From Roseiarcus sp963742305 (GTDB lineage: Bacteria; Pseudomonadota; Alphaproteobacteria; Rhizobiales; Beijerinckiaceae), in assembly GCA_963742305.1 (NCBI GenBank), contig CAVULN010000042.1, positions 62,001 through 126,000 on the forward strand: DNA of 64,000 nt, read 5' to 3'. Made by a program: the position numbers and the translations under genes. Each line of letters starts with the position of its first letter. Position 1 is the first letter of the stretch. The notes beneath the pieces were generated by a model that did no database searches, was not told the origin of the DNA, and worked only from the letters and a program-made list of their open reading frames with translations. Shown piece by piece: positions 20,708-32,620 of this stretch.

Positions 20708-21769
20708 GTGACCGAGCAAACAAGCCGGGTGGTTTTGCCAAGCGCCACGGGCTTCGCCGCTCGGCAAGCGGTCGCCATCCTTCGCAAACGCAAGGTTCCG
20801 ACAGCCTCTCTGCTGGAGCGCGCCGGCGTCTCGGAAGGCGATCTTGACGGTCGTGGCCACCGCATCTCCGCACTGGCGCAAGGCAGGCTTCTTGAGTACG
20901 CGGCGGAAGCGCTCGGGGATAACATGTTCGGGCTGCACCTTGCCGAGCAGGCCAATCCGCGCGAAGCCGGATTGCTGTTCTACGTCGCGTCCGCCGCCGA
21001 AAACATCGGCGATGCGCTGGCGCTCGCCGCGCGCTATTGCCGTATCGCCAACGAAGCCGTTCGACTGAAACTCATTCGATCCCCGAAAGAGATGGTCGTT
21101 GAGATCAGGTTTGTGGACCTGCCCCGGCATTTCGCCTGGCAGAACACCGAATTTACGATCGCCACGGTCGTCAAGGCTTTGCGGGAGATGGCGGGCCGCG
21201 ATCTCCGCCCGACGCAAGTGGCGTTCACCCTGGCGCGCCAGTCGGACGTCGACGAGTTCGAACGCTTCTTCGGCTGCCCGGTCGAGTTCAGCGCCGCAGC
21301 GGATCGGTTCAGCCTGTCGAAGGAGACGCTTGCTCGCCGGCTCACGACCCAGGACCAGCATTTGCTGGAGACGCTTCAGCCTGTTTGCGAGGAAGCGGCG
21401 AGCGAGCGCAACACCGCTCAGGGCTCGCTTCAGTCCCTGGTCGAGAACGAAGCGCAGAAGTTGTTGCCGCACGGCAGGGCCAACAGGCAAAGAGTGGCGA
21501 AGGCGCTGGGTTTGAGCGAGCGAGGGCTGTCGCAACAGCTGGCCCAGGAGGGCACAAGCTACGACGATGTCGTCGATCGCCTGCGGCGAAGCCTGGCGCT
21601 CCAGTACATCAGGGAGCCAAGCATTTCGCTGGCGCAGATCGCGTGGCTCCTGGGCTACGAGGGACCGGGCTCGTTCAACCACGCTTTTGCGCGCTGGACG
21701 GGCAAGTCCGCGTCCGAAACGCGCAACGAGCAGTCGCACGGCGGGAGAGCGGCGCGGCCCTCGGGGTGA
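20708..21769 (+). CDS. AraC-family transcriptional regulator (OruR/ArgR-like N-domain)
   Basis: Regulator of about 353 residues. The N-terminal part (ARQAVAILRKRKVPTASLLE, then RLLEYAAEALGDNMFGLHLA) fits the arabinose-binding-like domain of the large AraC subgroup that includes OruR and many lipase or lipid regulators. The C-terminal AraC helix-turn-helix pair includes RVAKALGLSERGLSQQLAQE and SLAQIAWLLGYEGPGSFNHA. I choose the GTG at 20708 (VTEQTSRVVLP) as start; an upstream GTG at 20618 adds 30 low-quality residues. The target is not visible; the MAPEG gene is convergent. Confidence 0.88.
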   Translation: MTEQTSRVVLPSATGFAARQAVAILRKRKVPTASLLERAGVSEGDLDGRGHRISALAQGRLLEYAAEALGDNMFGLHLAEQANPREAGLLFYVASAAENIGDALALAARYCRIANEAVRLKLIRSPKEMVVEIRFVDLPRHFAWQNTEFTIATVVKALREMAGRDLRPTQVAFTLARQSDVDEFERFFGCPVEFSAAADRFSLSKETLARRLTTQDQHLLETLQPVCEEAASERNTAQGSLQSLVENEAQKLLPHGRANRQRVAKALGLSERGLSQQLAQEGTSYDDVVDRLRRSLALQYIREPSISLAQIAWLLGYEGPGSFNHAFARWTGKSASETRNEQSHGGRAARPSG

Positions 21770-21815
21770 GCGCTGTAACGAAAGCGCGAATTCCAGGCGC
21801 GCGTTTCATCCGCTG

Positions 21816-22184
21816 TCAGCGAAACGCCGGCGAGACGAAAATCGCGAGCGCGACAAGCTGGCCCACGGTGAAGGCCGCGCTGCGCAACGGCTGGCGGCCG
21901 GCAAGATAGGCCGCCATATGGCCGATGCGGACAAGGATGTAGACGACCGCCAGAATGTCGGCGATCCAACTCGCTCCGCCGACGATATGCGCCACGATCA
22001 CCGCCGACGCGAACCACGGGAAAGTCTCGAGGCCGTTGAGATGCGCGCCGTAGGCCCGCGCCGACCGCCCTTCAAGGTCGCCCGCGTTGAGGCGCGGCTG
22101 GTTCGGATCGATGCCCCTGACGAGGCTGAAGGCGACATAAGGCAACGCCGCGGCGATCAATATGCACCAGATGGCGATCGTCAT
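21816..22184 (-). CDS. MAPEG-family membrane protein
   Basis: A 122-residue protein with four hydrophobic helices and the MAPEG pattern: AIWCILIAAALPYVAFSLVR, RSARAYGAHLNGLETFPWF (the Glu and Asn/Gly region of the family core), and ILVRIGHMAAYLAGRQPLRS. Eukaryotic MAPEG proteins handle eicosanoids and glutathione; bacterial members are mostly unassigned inner-membrane proteins. Start ATG at 22184 gives MTIAIWCI; a longer frame upstream does not look coding. Confidence 0.9.
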   Translation of the reverse strand: MTIAIWCILIAAALPYVAFSLVRGIDPNQPRLNAGDLEGRSARAYGAHLNGLETFPWFASAVIVAHIVGGASWIADILAVVYILVRIGHMAAYLAGRQPLRSAAFTVGQLVALAIFVSPAFR

Positions 22185-22474
22185 TGAGGGCCTCTCTTCA
22201 TCGCGCAAAAGCGCGCGGAACCAGGGTCGAGCAGCTGGCGTCATGTGCCCCGGAGTGTCAACGCGCAAGGGGGGCGGCGCACCCGTCCGCGGCGCCCAGG
22301 TTTTCCCGAGGGCGCCGACTTCCCGCAGCGAGGACCGAAAGCGGCGCCGCGGGCGCTGGCGGTCATGCTAACATATTGAAATACTGTTGGAATATATTGG
22401 CGCGCGGCGCTGGCGCACGGCCCTGAAATCGGCTAAACCCCGACGACGCGATCTCACCCAAGGATCCCTTCCCC

Positions 22475-25217
<2,743 letters not shown>

Positions 25218-25233
25218 AGATCGCCGCGTGATC

Positions 25234-25256
25234 GCGGGCGGAAGCGAGCCTCCCGC
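25234..25256 (+). terminator. Possible hairpin terminator after gyrA
   Basis: About 17 bases after the gyrA stop, GCGGGCGG and CCTCCCGC can pair around a 7-base loop with one mismatch and are followed by CTTTCG. The T tract is short, so intrinsic termination is only possible. Confidence 0.3.
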
Positions 25257-25287
25257 TTTCGCCAGTTGATCGGAGAACCGATCGGTC

Positions 25288-25623
25288 TTGCGACGGAATT
25301 CGGATCGCCTTAGCGTGCCGCCCGTGAGACCGGCCATCGCCTTTTGCGTAGCGCTCGCGTGCGCATCCGCCGCATCCTCGGCGCTGGCCGAAAGCACCCT
25401 GACGGCGCAGCACGTCAGGCGCCCCGCAATCCATCGGGCCAACCCCGCAGTCCCGGCAACGCCAGCGCAGCAACCGCCAGACGAGGCGGCCGGCCCGCTC
25501 TCCTGGCTCACCCGGTTGTTTCCCGACGTGAGGCCCTACCCGCCCGGCGAGGGCGACGCCGACGGCCTCAGCCGCAACATCGAGGACTGCAACAAGGGCT
25601 GCATCGACAACCCGATCCGGTGA
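25288..25623 (+). CDS. Small exported protein with DGLSRN-DC-GC tail
   Basis: About 100-111 residues: a hydrophobic signal segment (IAFCVALACASAASSALAES), a Pro/Ala-rich linker, then PYPPGEGDADGLSRNIEDC and NKGCIDN at the C-terminus. The tail matches that of the lipoprotein at 30197-30457 (DGLSRNPDDC and WGCVD), so the two belong to one small family. Start is uncertain among TTG 25288, GTG 25315 and GTG 25324; none has a strong ribosome site. It ends 22 bases from the end of the convergent porin gene. No function is known; the conserved cysteine pair suggests a disulfide in the periplasm. Confidence 0.65.
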   Translation: MRRNSDRLSVPPVRPAIAFCVALACASAASSALAESTLTAQHVRRPAIHRANPAVPATPAQQPPDEAAGPLSWLTRLFPDVRPYPPGEGDADGLSRNIEDCNKGCIDNPIR

Positions 25624-25644
25624 GCCGCCGGCCGAGGGGTCAGG

Positions 25645-27190
25645 TCAGAAGCGGACGCGAACGCCCGCAGCCGGGTCCCAATTGACTTGATGGTTGAACC
25701 CATTGGCCAGACCGCCGAAGACAGCCGTCTGCATCACGCCGGCGTAGATGTCGACGCGCTTCACCGGTCTCCAGTCGACGAGCAGCCCGATGCCCTGCAG
25801 ACCGCCCGAGCACTTGTTGCTGCTGATGTGGATGCCGGAGCCCGTGCACACGGCTGAATTGAAGTTGTTTTGCGACTGGAAATAGTAACCGAAGGCGACG
25901 TCGAGGTTCGGCCTCACCGCGTATTTCGCGCCTCCCCACCAGGTCATCAGGACCTTCTGGATGTTGTAGCTGTTGGCGGTGATGGCGTCGTTGACGAACG
26001 CGCCCTTGCTGTTGAAATAGCCGCCCGGAACAAAAATGCCATTGGCGATGGTTGAAAATCCGCCGGGAAAGTCGTCAGACGGATTCATCAGCCGCGCATA
26101 GATGTAACCGCCGAACAGACCCCAATTGTCGTGCTTGTATCGTCCCAGCAGCTCGAGGCCGATATTGTTCGACAGCGTCGCCTTCAAGACATTGTTGGGA
26201 TCGTAGAGCGCATGGTTCACGCTGATAAAGCAGTTCGCCGGTGTGAGGCACTTCGTACTCGTGCCGCCGAAGTTCGACAGGGACACCGCATCCTTCGCCC
26301 ACGAGCCGATGGCGTCGAACGAAACCGTGCCGCCATAGAGATGCGGGAAGTCGGCGCCGACCTGCCCCTGGTACATTCCGTTGCTCGCATTGCCGAGCCC
26401 GTAGCCGCCTATCTGCGCCTGGAAGGCGGCGCGGAAGTTCTGGTAGCTCAGGCGATAGGTGATGGCGGTGTTGGGACGGACCGTCTCGGTGTCGCCAAAG
26501 CCAGCGATCCCATTGGAGACGGCGAGCAGCGAGAACGCGGTCGCCCCGACGGGATCATAGGCGGAGAGCGAATCGAACGCCAACGAGTTGGTGCGGCCGA
26601 AGGTCAGCGTTCCATAGGTGTTGTTGCTGACGCCGATGTAGCCCTGCGAATTGTCCCACTGACCGGCGCGGCTCGAGTTCGAGCGCGGTGCCCGAGAAGG
26701 GGTATTTGTTCGCGAACGCCGCATTGTTGTCGGCGAGCGATCGCGGGCCGCTGAGCAGCATGCCCGAATAGGGATTGATGCCCGCCTCCAGAACGCCAAT
26801 CAGCGACCAGCCCGGCGCACCCATAAAGCCAAGGTCCTGTTTCAGCTTCACGCCAATGACCGAGGTGCTCAAGCTGTTGTAGTTCGCCTGCCAGCGTGAC
26901 GAGTTGGAGTATTTCTGGATGGCGTAGGCCATCTTGTCGGTGACCGGGCTTCGGTCGGCGCCCGCGGAGTAATAGCCGGCGCCGAGGTCGATCGTTCCGT
27001 AGACAGTGAGCGGGCCGGCGGAGAGGGGGCAGTCGCTGGCCGAGGAGTTGAGCCAGGTCCAGAAGCTGGCGAAGCAATTCGGCTTGGGCGCCGGCGGAAC
27101 TTCCTTCTTGGTCGGCAGATCCGCGGCGGCCGCCGCGCCGACAGAGGCGATCGCGATCGCCATACCGAGAGCGTATCCAAACGTCTTCAT
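25645..27190 (-). CDS. Outer-membrane porin (frame interrupted)
   Basis: General porin of the alphaproteobacterial Gram-negative type. The N-terminus has a signal peptide (MKTFGYALGMAIAIASVGA ... AAAAADLPTKKE), a conserved Cys pair (NCFASFWTWLNSSASDC) and first strands (GPLTVYGTIDLGAGY). After TAL the frame shifts at GAGTTC (plus 26675-26680); reading GAGTC joins it to SSRAGQWDNSQGYIGVSNN and the rest of the barrel, ending VDIYAGVMQ ... AAGVRVRF with the terminal Phe needed for outer-membrane insertion. Start ATG at 27190 follows a GGGGTGGGG stretch. Restored length about 514 residues. It is paralogous to the divergent porin at 28294. Confidence 0.9.
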
Positions 27191-28293
27191 GACCACCCCA
27201 CCCCTTCAATCGGCGCCGGGGCATTGGCCCCACTGTTTCTTCTGCCCCCGGCGTCCTCGGAACCGGACGGCTCTCAGCTCCTCGTCTACCCCCAAGCGCG
27301 ACCCGGAGTCACCATATCACGATAAAGTCTATAGACAAGATATAATAATCCATTTTCCCCCGAACCGCAATTTTCGTCACGAAACTCTCATCCGCCGCCC
27401 ACGGGTTTGACGCAGCTCCCAGCGCCGGATCGGCTTGAGCCAGCGCGACTCGAACTGACCGATCTGAAGGCTCGCTTATCGTGTGGCAAAGGCTCGCTAT
27501 ATGTCAATGGATATATCGAGATGGGATAGTCGCTACGCTGTATCCACTGGACCCGCCTTTCTCCGGGCCGCGCCTGCGTCGCGCGCCAAGAGCGCAACCA
27601 AAGCGAAGACATGCGGTGACGAAGGCGCGCGGCCTGATCAAATTGTTCCCAGGGGCGAGATGAATGACGCGCCCATTGTAGCCGAATGTCGCCAGCCGCC
27701 CCGGCGATCGCGCCGGGCGCGCTCTACGGCGCTGGGTTCGCCTGAGCTGCGCGACAAGCCCTCGTCGCAAAAGTCGGTGTCTTGCGTCGTGCGTCAGAAC
27801 GATCGCGGCCCTACCGTCTCGGAGAGCTGCGCGGGATGGCCGCTCGCCTGCAGTTCGAGCAGGATCTCCTCGGCGACATCGCGCTCGCCCTTGACGGCCC
27901 GGACGGGAGCGCTCGCGAAGACGTCGCGCGGGCGATTCGCCGGGGGAACTGCTTCTCAGATGGCGGCTTGCTCGTCGCACGCTGACTCGCAGCCCGAGAG
28001 AGTGCGCCGCAATCGCGGACGGCGGGCGGCGCCGAGCGCATAATTGGCTGACAATTTTTGGACCCATCTCGCCCCTTGTCGCCAAACTGTAACATTGATC
28101 GGCTAGTCACAACACAATCGATAAGAAATTGCGGGCGGCGATGCTGCGCGGCCAAGTATTGGCGCGCGCCTTCGAAGTCATTCTGACCGAATGACCGACC
28201 CGGACGCGCGCGGCCGCGGCGCGGCAAACGGCCGACGCAATTGGCGTTGGCGCGGGGCCGGCGTCGTTTTCGGTCCCAAATGGAGGGGTTCTC
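27191..28293. other. 1.1-kb spacer between two divergent porin genes
   Basis: No gene is convincing here. Several open frames exist on both strands (for example 27483-28043 plus and 27504-28085 minus), but they are Arg/Ser-rich, have no recognisable motifs or ribosome sites and overlap each other. A local AT-rich stretch at 27310-27365 contains the perfect palindrome GTCTATAGAC (27327-27336) about 130 bases upstream of the left porin and may be part of its promoter or an operator. A second AT-rich stretch lies at 28085-28130, upstream of the right porin. The region probably holds both porin promoters. Confidence 0.5.
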
Positions 28294-29901
28294 ATGAAAA
28301 GGTTGGGCGTGGCCCTGGCGATCGCGGTCGTCTCCGCAGGCGCGGCTCGCGCCGCCGACTTGCCAACCAAGAAAGAGGCCCCGCCCCCTCCGCCGCCGAA
28401 CTGCTTCTCGAGCCTCTGGGCCTATATGGATTCGACTGCGGCTGATTGCCCGCTGACCTGGGGGCCGTTCACCGCCTACGCGACGCTCGACCTCGGTCTC
28501 GGCTACGAGTCCAACGGCGCGGCCTGGAACAATTCCTATCCGAACGGCGTCTCAAACTTCATCAGCAAGCAGAGCTACGGACCCAAATGGCTGTGGACGC
28601 CGAACGGCATCAGCCAGTCGGTCATCGGCATCAAGGTGAACCAGCCGGTCGCCTATGGCTGGTCGATCGTCGGCACGGTGGAGACCGGATTTGATCCGCT
28701 TTCCTGGAATCTGTCCAACGGCCAGCGCTCCCAGGCCCAGAACAACGGATTGGCGCTCCCGCTGCAGAGCGCGAACGGCGATTCGGGCCGCAGCGGCCAA
28801 TGGGACAATTCGCAGGGCTTTGTCGGGATCAGCAACAAGACCTACGGCACGCTGGTCGGCGGCCGCGTCAACACCCTCGGGCTGGACGGCCTGGTCGCCT
28901 ACGATCCGATGGGCAGCGCCTACGCCTTCTCGCCGTTCGGCTATTCCGGCTCCTACGCCGGCTTCGGCGACACCGAGCTCACGCGCTCCAACACCGCGCT
29001 CAAATATCACGGCAACTTCATGAATTTTCACGCCAACGGTCTTGTACAGATCGGCAGCTACAATCAGGGCAATGGTTCGACCTCGATGTATCAGGGAGGC
29101 GTCGGCGGGGACTTCGCCAATCTCTTTGCCGGCAGTGCTCTGGGCGGAACCCTTTCGGTCGACGCCATTGGCGCCTACGCCCAAAACGCGGTCAACCTCA
29201 GCACCTTCAGCGGCTCCTGCGCGACGGTCAAGTCTGGTCCCTTCAAGGGCGAAACGGCTTGCACCTCCGGCATTCCGATGTTTTACAACCAGGACGACCT
29301 CAAGGCGACGCTGTCCAACAACACCGGCGTCTTCCTGCTCGGCAAATACAAGTTCGCCCAGTTTCCGCTCACGATCTCCGGCGGCTGGCAGTATATCAGA
29401 CAGGCAAATCCCAGCGACACCTTCCCGGATGGCTTCCAGACGATCGGGGGTTATAACGTGCCAGGGACAATTCCTTCGACCGTCCCCAACGCGAAAAAGT
29501 TGTGGCCGACGCAATGGATCACCTACAACGCCTACAATAACAACAGGATCGCCAATGTCTTCTTCTTCGGCGGCAAATACGCGGTCACTCCCCAGCTCGA
29601 CGTCGCGGCCGCCTATTATTATCTCGAGCAGAACAACTACAATTCGTCCACCACGCCTTGCGCCGTCACGAACACCAACTTCGTCCAGCCGAACGGACGT
29701 ACGCTCAGCGTTGCGCGGGTCAACAGCGGCTCATGCTCCGGCTCCCAGGACGCCATTTCCTTCATGATCGACTATCGGCCGGTCAAGCGGGTCGACCTCT
29801 ACGCCGGCGTGATGATTTCGAACGTCTACGCCGGCCTCGCGAACGGCTATCAGGCGACCCAGAACATCGCTCCGACCGCAGGCCTGCGCGTCAAGTTCTA
29901 A
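28294..29901 (+). CDS. Outer-membrane porin
   Basis: A 535-residue porin. Signal peptide MKRLGVALAIAVVSAGAARA, then ADLPTKKEAPPPP, the Cys pair (NCFSSLWAYMDSTAADC) and a beta-barrel rich in alternating hydrophobic strands; the segments GQWDNSQGFVGISN, YAGFGDTEL and SFMIDYRPVKRVDLYAGVM closely match the divergent porin. It ends TAGLRVKF with the C-terminal Phe. Ribosome site GGAGGGG precedes the ATG. It forms diffusion channels in the outer membrane. Its frame is intact. With its neighbour it forms one arm of a mirror-like duplication. Confidence 0.93.
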   Translation: MKRLGVALAIAVVSAGAARAADLPTKKEAPPPPPPNCFSSLWAYMDSTAADCPLTWGPFTAYATLDLGLGYESNGAAWNNSYPNGVSNFISKQSYGPKWLWTPNGISQSVIGIKVNQPVAYGWSIVGTVETGFDPLSWNLSNGQRSQAQNNGLALPLQSANGDSGRSGQWDNSQGFVGISNKTYGTLVGGRVNTLGLDGLVAYDPMGSAYAFSPFGYSGSYAGFGDTELTRSNTALKYHGNFMNFHANGLVQIGSYNQGNGSTSMYQGGVGGDFANLFAGSALGGTLSVDAIGAYAQNAVNLSTFSGSCATVKSGPFKGETACTSGIPMFYNQDDLKATLSNNTGVFLLGKYKFAQFPLTISGGWQYIRQANPSDTFPDGFQTIGGYNVPGTIPSTVPNAKKLWPTQWITYNAYNNNRIANVFFFGGKYAVTPQLDVAAAYYYLEQNNYNSSTTPCAVTNTNFVQPNGRTLSVARVNSGSCSGSQDAISFMIDYRPVKRVDLYAGVMISNVYAGLANGYQATQNIAPTAGLRVKF

Positions 29902-30196
29902 CCGCCGTTCGCCAGGCCGCCCGCGGCGCCATTCGCCGCGCGCGGATCTTACGGCGCCGCATCAGGTCGTTCCCGTCCCGCCCGCGCCGGGATCGATTGC
30001 CGGCCGTGCTTGCAACGTTCGCTCGAGCGCAGCCGCGAGCGCGAGCCCGCTCGTGAGCGACGCCTCATTCTCGCTTCCTCTTGGCGGGACGGGTCCTCAC
30101 CCGCCCCGCCGCGTCGCCATCCAGTCGCTCAAGATACATCCCGCTTCACAATTCATAGAGAACGCCTTCCCAACTCCCGCGGCTTGACCTGCGCTG

Positions 30197-30457
30197 TCAC
30201 CACTTCCCGACGTCGACGCAGCCCCACCTTGCGCAATCGTCGGGATTGCGGCTCAGCCCGTCCGTCTCGTGAACATCGTAGGGGTAGCCGTAGGGATTCG
30301 TCGGGTCTCTGAATATCCTCGGCAGCTGGCCTGGGGGGAGCTGCATCGCCTGTTGCAGCGTCATCACGGGAATGTTTCGGCTCTCGGTCTGGCAACCGGC
30401 GATGGAGCCAGCGAGCGCGGCGCCGAACGCAATTCGCAGACATGTCGCTTGTCTCAT
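30197..30457 (-). CDS. Small lipoprotein with DGLSRN-DC-GC tail
   Basis: An 86-residue protein with a lipoprotein signal (MRQATCLRIAFGAALAGSI, lipobox IAGC), a middle part with LQQAMQLPPGQLPRIFRDP and YGYPYDVHE, and the tail TDGLSRNPDDCARWGCVD. The tail is the same motif as in the exported protein at 25288-25623. Start ATG at 30457 follows GGAGG. The function is unknown; being convergent with the porin at 28294 suggests a link with the outer membrane (inference). Confidence 0.75.
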   Translation of the reverse strand: MRQATCLRIAFGAALAGSIAGCQTESRNIPVMTLQQAMQLPPGQLPRIFRDPTNPYGYPYDVHETDGLSRNPDDCARWGCVDVGKW

Positions 30458-30502
30458 CGGCCTGCCTCCTCGTCGCCTCGCAAGAGGGCGGATGGCGCCG
30501 CC

Positions 30503-31126
30503 CTACCCCGCAGCCACTCCGCGCAGAATGATCTCGATCACCTCGGACTTCGCGCGTTCGAAGGCCTTGTCGTCGAGGGCCCTTCCGCCGTTCAGCGCCG
30601 CCATCTCATGCGCGGCGTTGGCGTATTGCTGCGTCGTCGCCCAGATCATGTAGAACAGGAACTTGGGTTCGATGGCCTTGAGCCTGCCGGCGGCGATCCA
30701 GCCTTTGACCACCCGTTCGCGCGACACGACCCATTCAGTGAGGGTCGTGTCGAGGAAATCCTGGATCATCGGCGCGCCGCGCATGATCTCCGCCGACCAG
30801 ATGCGGGTCGCGAGCGGCATCGAGCGCGCCAGATCCATCTTCGCCCCGATATAGGCGGTGAGCGCAAGGCGCGGGTCGTCGCTCGTGTCGAACGACGAAG
30901 CGGCGGCGAGCCAGGCCGTCAGCACCCGTTCGATCACCGAACGATAAAGCTTGTCCTTGGTCGGAAAATAATAGTGGAGATTGGCCTTCGGCACCCCTGC
31001 CCGCCTCGCGATCTCCGCAGTCGTCGCCCCCCGGAATCCCTCGTCGGCGAACACCTGCTCGGCGGCGTCGATGAGCGCGCGTTCGTTCTCCTCCCGAATG
31101 GCCGGTCTCGGATTGCGACGCGCCAT
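30503..31126 (-). CDS. rutR: TetR-family repressor, RutR-type
   Basis: A 207-residue TetR regulator. The N-terminal helix-turn-helix reads ALIDAAEQVFADEGFRGATT and EIARRAGVPKANLHYYFPTK; the C-terminal domain (WSAEIMRGAPMIQDFLDTTL) resembles the RutR group, which in E. coli senses uracil or thymine. Start ATG at 31126 follows GGGGAG. It is divergent from pyrimidine-breakdown genes and a perfect RutR-type operator lies between them at 31259-31274, which supports the call. It probably represses the divergent operon until pyrimidines are present. Confidence 0.85.
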   Translation of the reverse strand: MARRNPRPAIREENERALIDAAEQVFADEGFRGATTAEIARRAGVPKANLHYYFPTKDKLYRSVIERVLTAWLAAASSFDTSDDPRLALTAYIGAKMDLARSMPLATRIWSAEIMRGAPMIQDFLDTTLTEWVVSRERVVKGWIAAGRLKAIEPKFLFYMIWATTQQYANAAHEMAALNGGRALDDKAFERAKSEVIEIILRGVAAG

Positions 31127-31258
31127 AAACTCCCCTGAAACGCCGCTGCACCGCTCACGCCGGCGTCGCGCGGCCTCGGGACCCCCAGCCGCGCGCCAGC
31201 GCAGGATAGACGGGCGGCGGCGCCGAATTGGCAGGCGGCGAGCCCAAGGTTACGCCAT

Positions 31259-31274
31259 TTGACCATTTGGTCAA
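31259..31274. promoter_or_regulatory. RutR-type operator
   Basis: The sequence TTGACCATTTGGTCAA is a perfect inverted repeat around TT and matches the published E. coli RutR consensus TTGACCAnnTGGTCAA at every fixed base. It sits between the rutR-like gene and the pyrimidine catabolic genes, 4 bases upstream of a TATAAT box, where bound repressor would block RNA polymerase. Confidence 0.85.
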
Positions 31275-31277
31275 ACC

Positions 31278-31283
31278 TATAAT
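31278..31283 (+). promoter_or_regulatory. -10 box of the pyrimidine catabolic operon
   Basis: Exact TATAAT 34 bases upstream of the ATG at 31317. The -35 element is not clear: TTGACC of the operator is only 13 bases upstream, too short for a standard spacer, so the promoter may be weak or activator-helped. The overlap with the operator is consistent with repression. Confidence 0.55.
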
Positions 31284-31316
31284 AGCGTCCGCGAAACGCG
31301 CCGGAGCTGATGATTG

Positions 31317-32564
31317 ATGGCTGACTTGTCGAACGCCCGCATCGACGGGGCGAGGCTCTGGGATTCGCTGATGGAAATGGCGAAGATCGGGGCCACTCCG
31401 AAGGGCGGCGTCAAGCGCCTGACGCTGACCGATCTCGACCGCCAGTCCCGAGAATTATTCCGGAAATGGTGCGAGGCCGCCGGATGTATGGTCAAGGTCG
31501 ACGAAATGGGCAACATGTTCGCCCGGCGCGAGGGCGCCGAGTCCTCGCTGCCGCCCGTCCTGGTCGGCAGCCACCTCGACACCCAGCCGACCGGAGGCAA
31601 GTTCGACGGCGCGCTCGGGGTGCTCGGCGGACTTGAGATCGTACGCTCGCTGAACGATCTCAAGATCAGGACCAGGCGCCCGATCGAGGTGGTGAACTGG
31701 ACCAACGAGGAGGGCTCGCGCTACGCGCCCGCCATGGTGTCGTCGGGCGTGTTCGCCGGCGTGTTTGACAAGGACTTCGCCTATTCGCGCCTCGACGCCG
31801 AGGGCAAGGCGCTCGGCGACGAACTGAAGCGGATCGGTTTTGTGGGAACCGAGCCGGTCGGCGGCCGTCCGGCGCACGCTTATTTCGAGCTCCATATCGA
31901 GCAAGGCCCGATCCTCGAGGACGAGAAGATCGACGTCGGCGTCGTCACCCACGGACAGGGCCAGCGCTGGTATGAAATTCGCTTGACCGGATTCGAAAGC
32001 CACGCGGGCACCACGCCGATGCCGCGCCGCAAGGACGCTCTGCTCGGAGCGGCGCGCATCGTGGAGCTCGTGAACCAGATCGGCCTGTCCAAGGCGCCGA
32101 ACGGAGTTTCGACGGTCGGAATGCTGAACCCCTATCCGAACTCCCGCAACGTCATTCCGGGCGAGGTCTTCATGACCTGCGAGGTCCGGCACCCGGACAA
32201 CGCGACCCTGAGCTCGATGGACGCGGCGCTCAAGGAAGGGGTGGAGGCGATCACGAAAAAGATCGGCCTTAACTTTGACCTCAAGCAGGTCTTCTATTAC
32301 GAGCCGGTCGCTTTCGATAAGGGCTGTGTCGACGCGGTGAGGCGCGCCGCCGAGCGGTTTGGCTATTCGCACCGCGACATCGTGTCCGGCGCCGGCCATG
32401 ACGCCTGCTACATGGCGCGCGTCATGCCGTCGGCGATGGTGTTCACGCCCTGCGTCGACGGAGTGAGCCACAACGAAACCGAGGACATCAAGCAGGACTG
32501 GTCGACCGCCGGAGCCAATGTGCTGATGCACGCGGTCCTGGAGAAAGCCGAAATCCTGCCCTGA
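31317..32564 (+). CDS. Zn-dependent N-carbamoyl amidohydrolase (beta-ureidopropionase type)
   Basis: A 415-residue M20-type amidohydrolase. Visible metal-site segments are PVLVGSHLDTQPTGGKFDG (His-Leu-Asp), NWTNEEGSRYAPAM (Glu-Glu), and FELHIEQGPILE; the dimerisation-domain His appears in TGFESHAGTTPMPRRKDAL and the last in DGVSHNETE. The family cleaves N-carbamoyl amino acids; next to a dihydropyrimidinase it most likely releases beta-alanine, CO2 and ammonia from N-carbamoyl-beta-alanine, the third step of reductive pyrimidine breakdown. Start ATG at 31317 follows GGAG; an upstream TTG adds one residue. Confidence 0.93.
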   Translation: MADLSNARIDGARLWDSLMEMAKIGATPKGGVKRLTLTDLDRQSRELFRKWCEAAGCMVKVDEMGNMFARREGAESSLPPVLVGSHLDTQPTGGKFDGALGVLGGLEIVRSLNDLKIRTRRPIEVVNWTNEEGSRYAPAMVSSGVFAGVFDKDFAYSRLDAEGKALGDELKRIGFVGTEPVGGRPAHAYFELHIEQGPILEDEKIDVGVVTHGQGQRWYEIRLTGFESHAGTTPMPRRKDALLGAARIVELVNQIGLSKAPNGVSTVGMLNPYPNSRNVIPGEVFMTCEVRHPDNATLSSMDAALKEGVEAITKKIGLNFDLKQVFYYEPVAFDKGCVDAVRRAAERFGYSHRDIVSGAGHDACYMARVMPSAMVFTPCVDGVSHNETEDIKQDWSTAGANVLMHAVLEKAEILP

Positions 32565-32620
32565 AGCGCGGGCGGGATCGAGCGGCGAACGAAAACCGGA
32601 TTTTTGGAGAGATCGCAGAC

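Noticed and set aside
27483..28085. Overlapping plus (186 codons) and minus (193 codons) frames between the porins
   Set aside because: No motif, no ribosome site, Arg/Ser-rich in both directions; neither is convincing.
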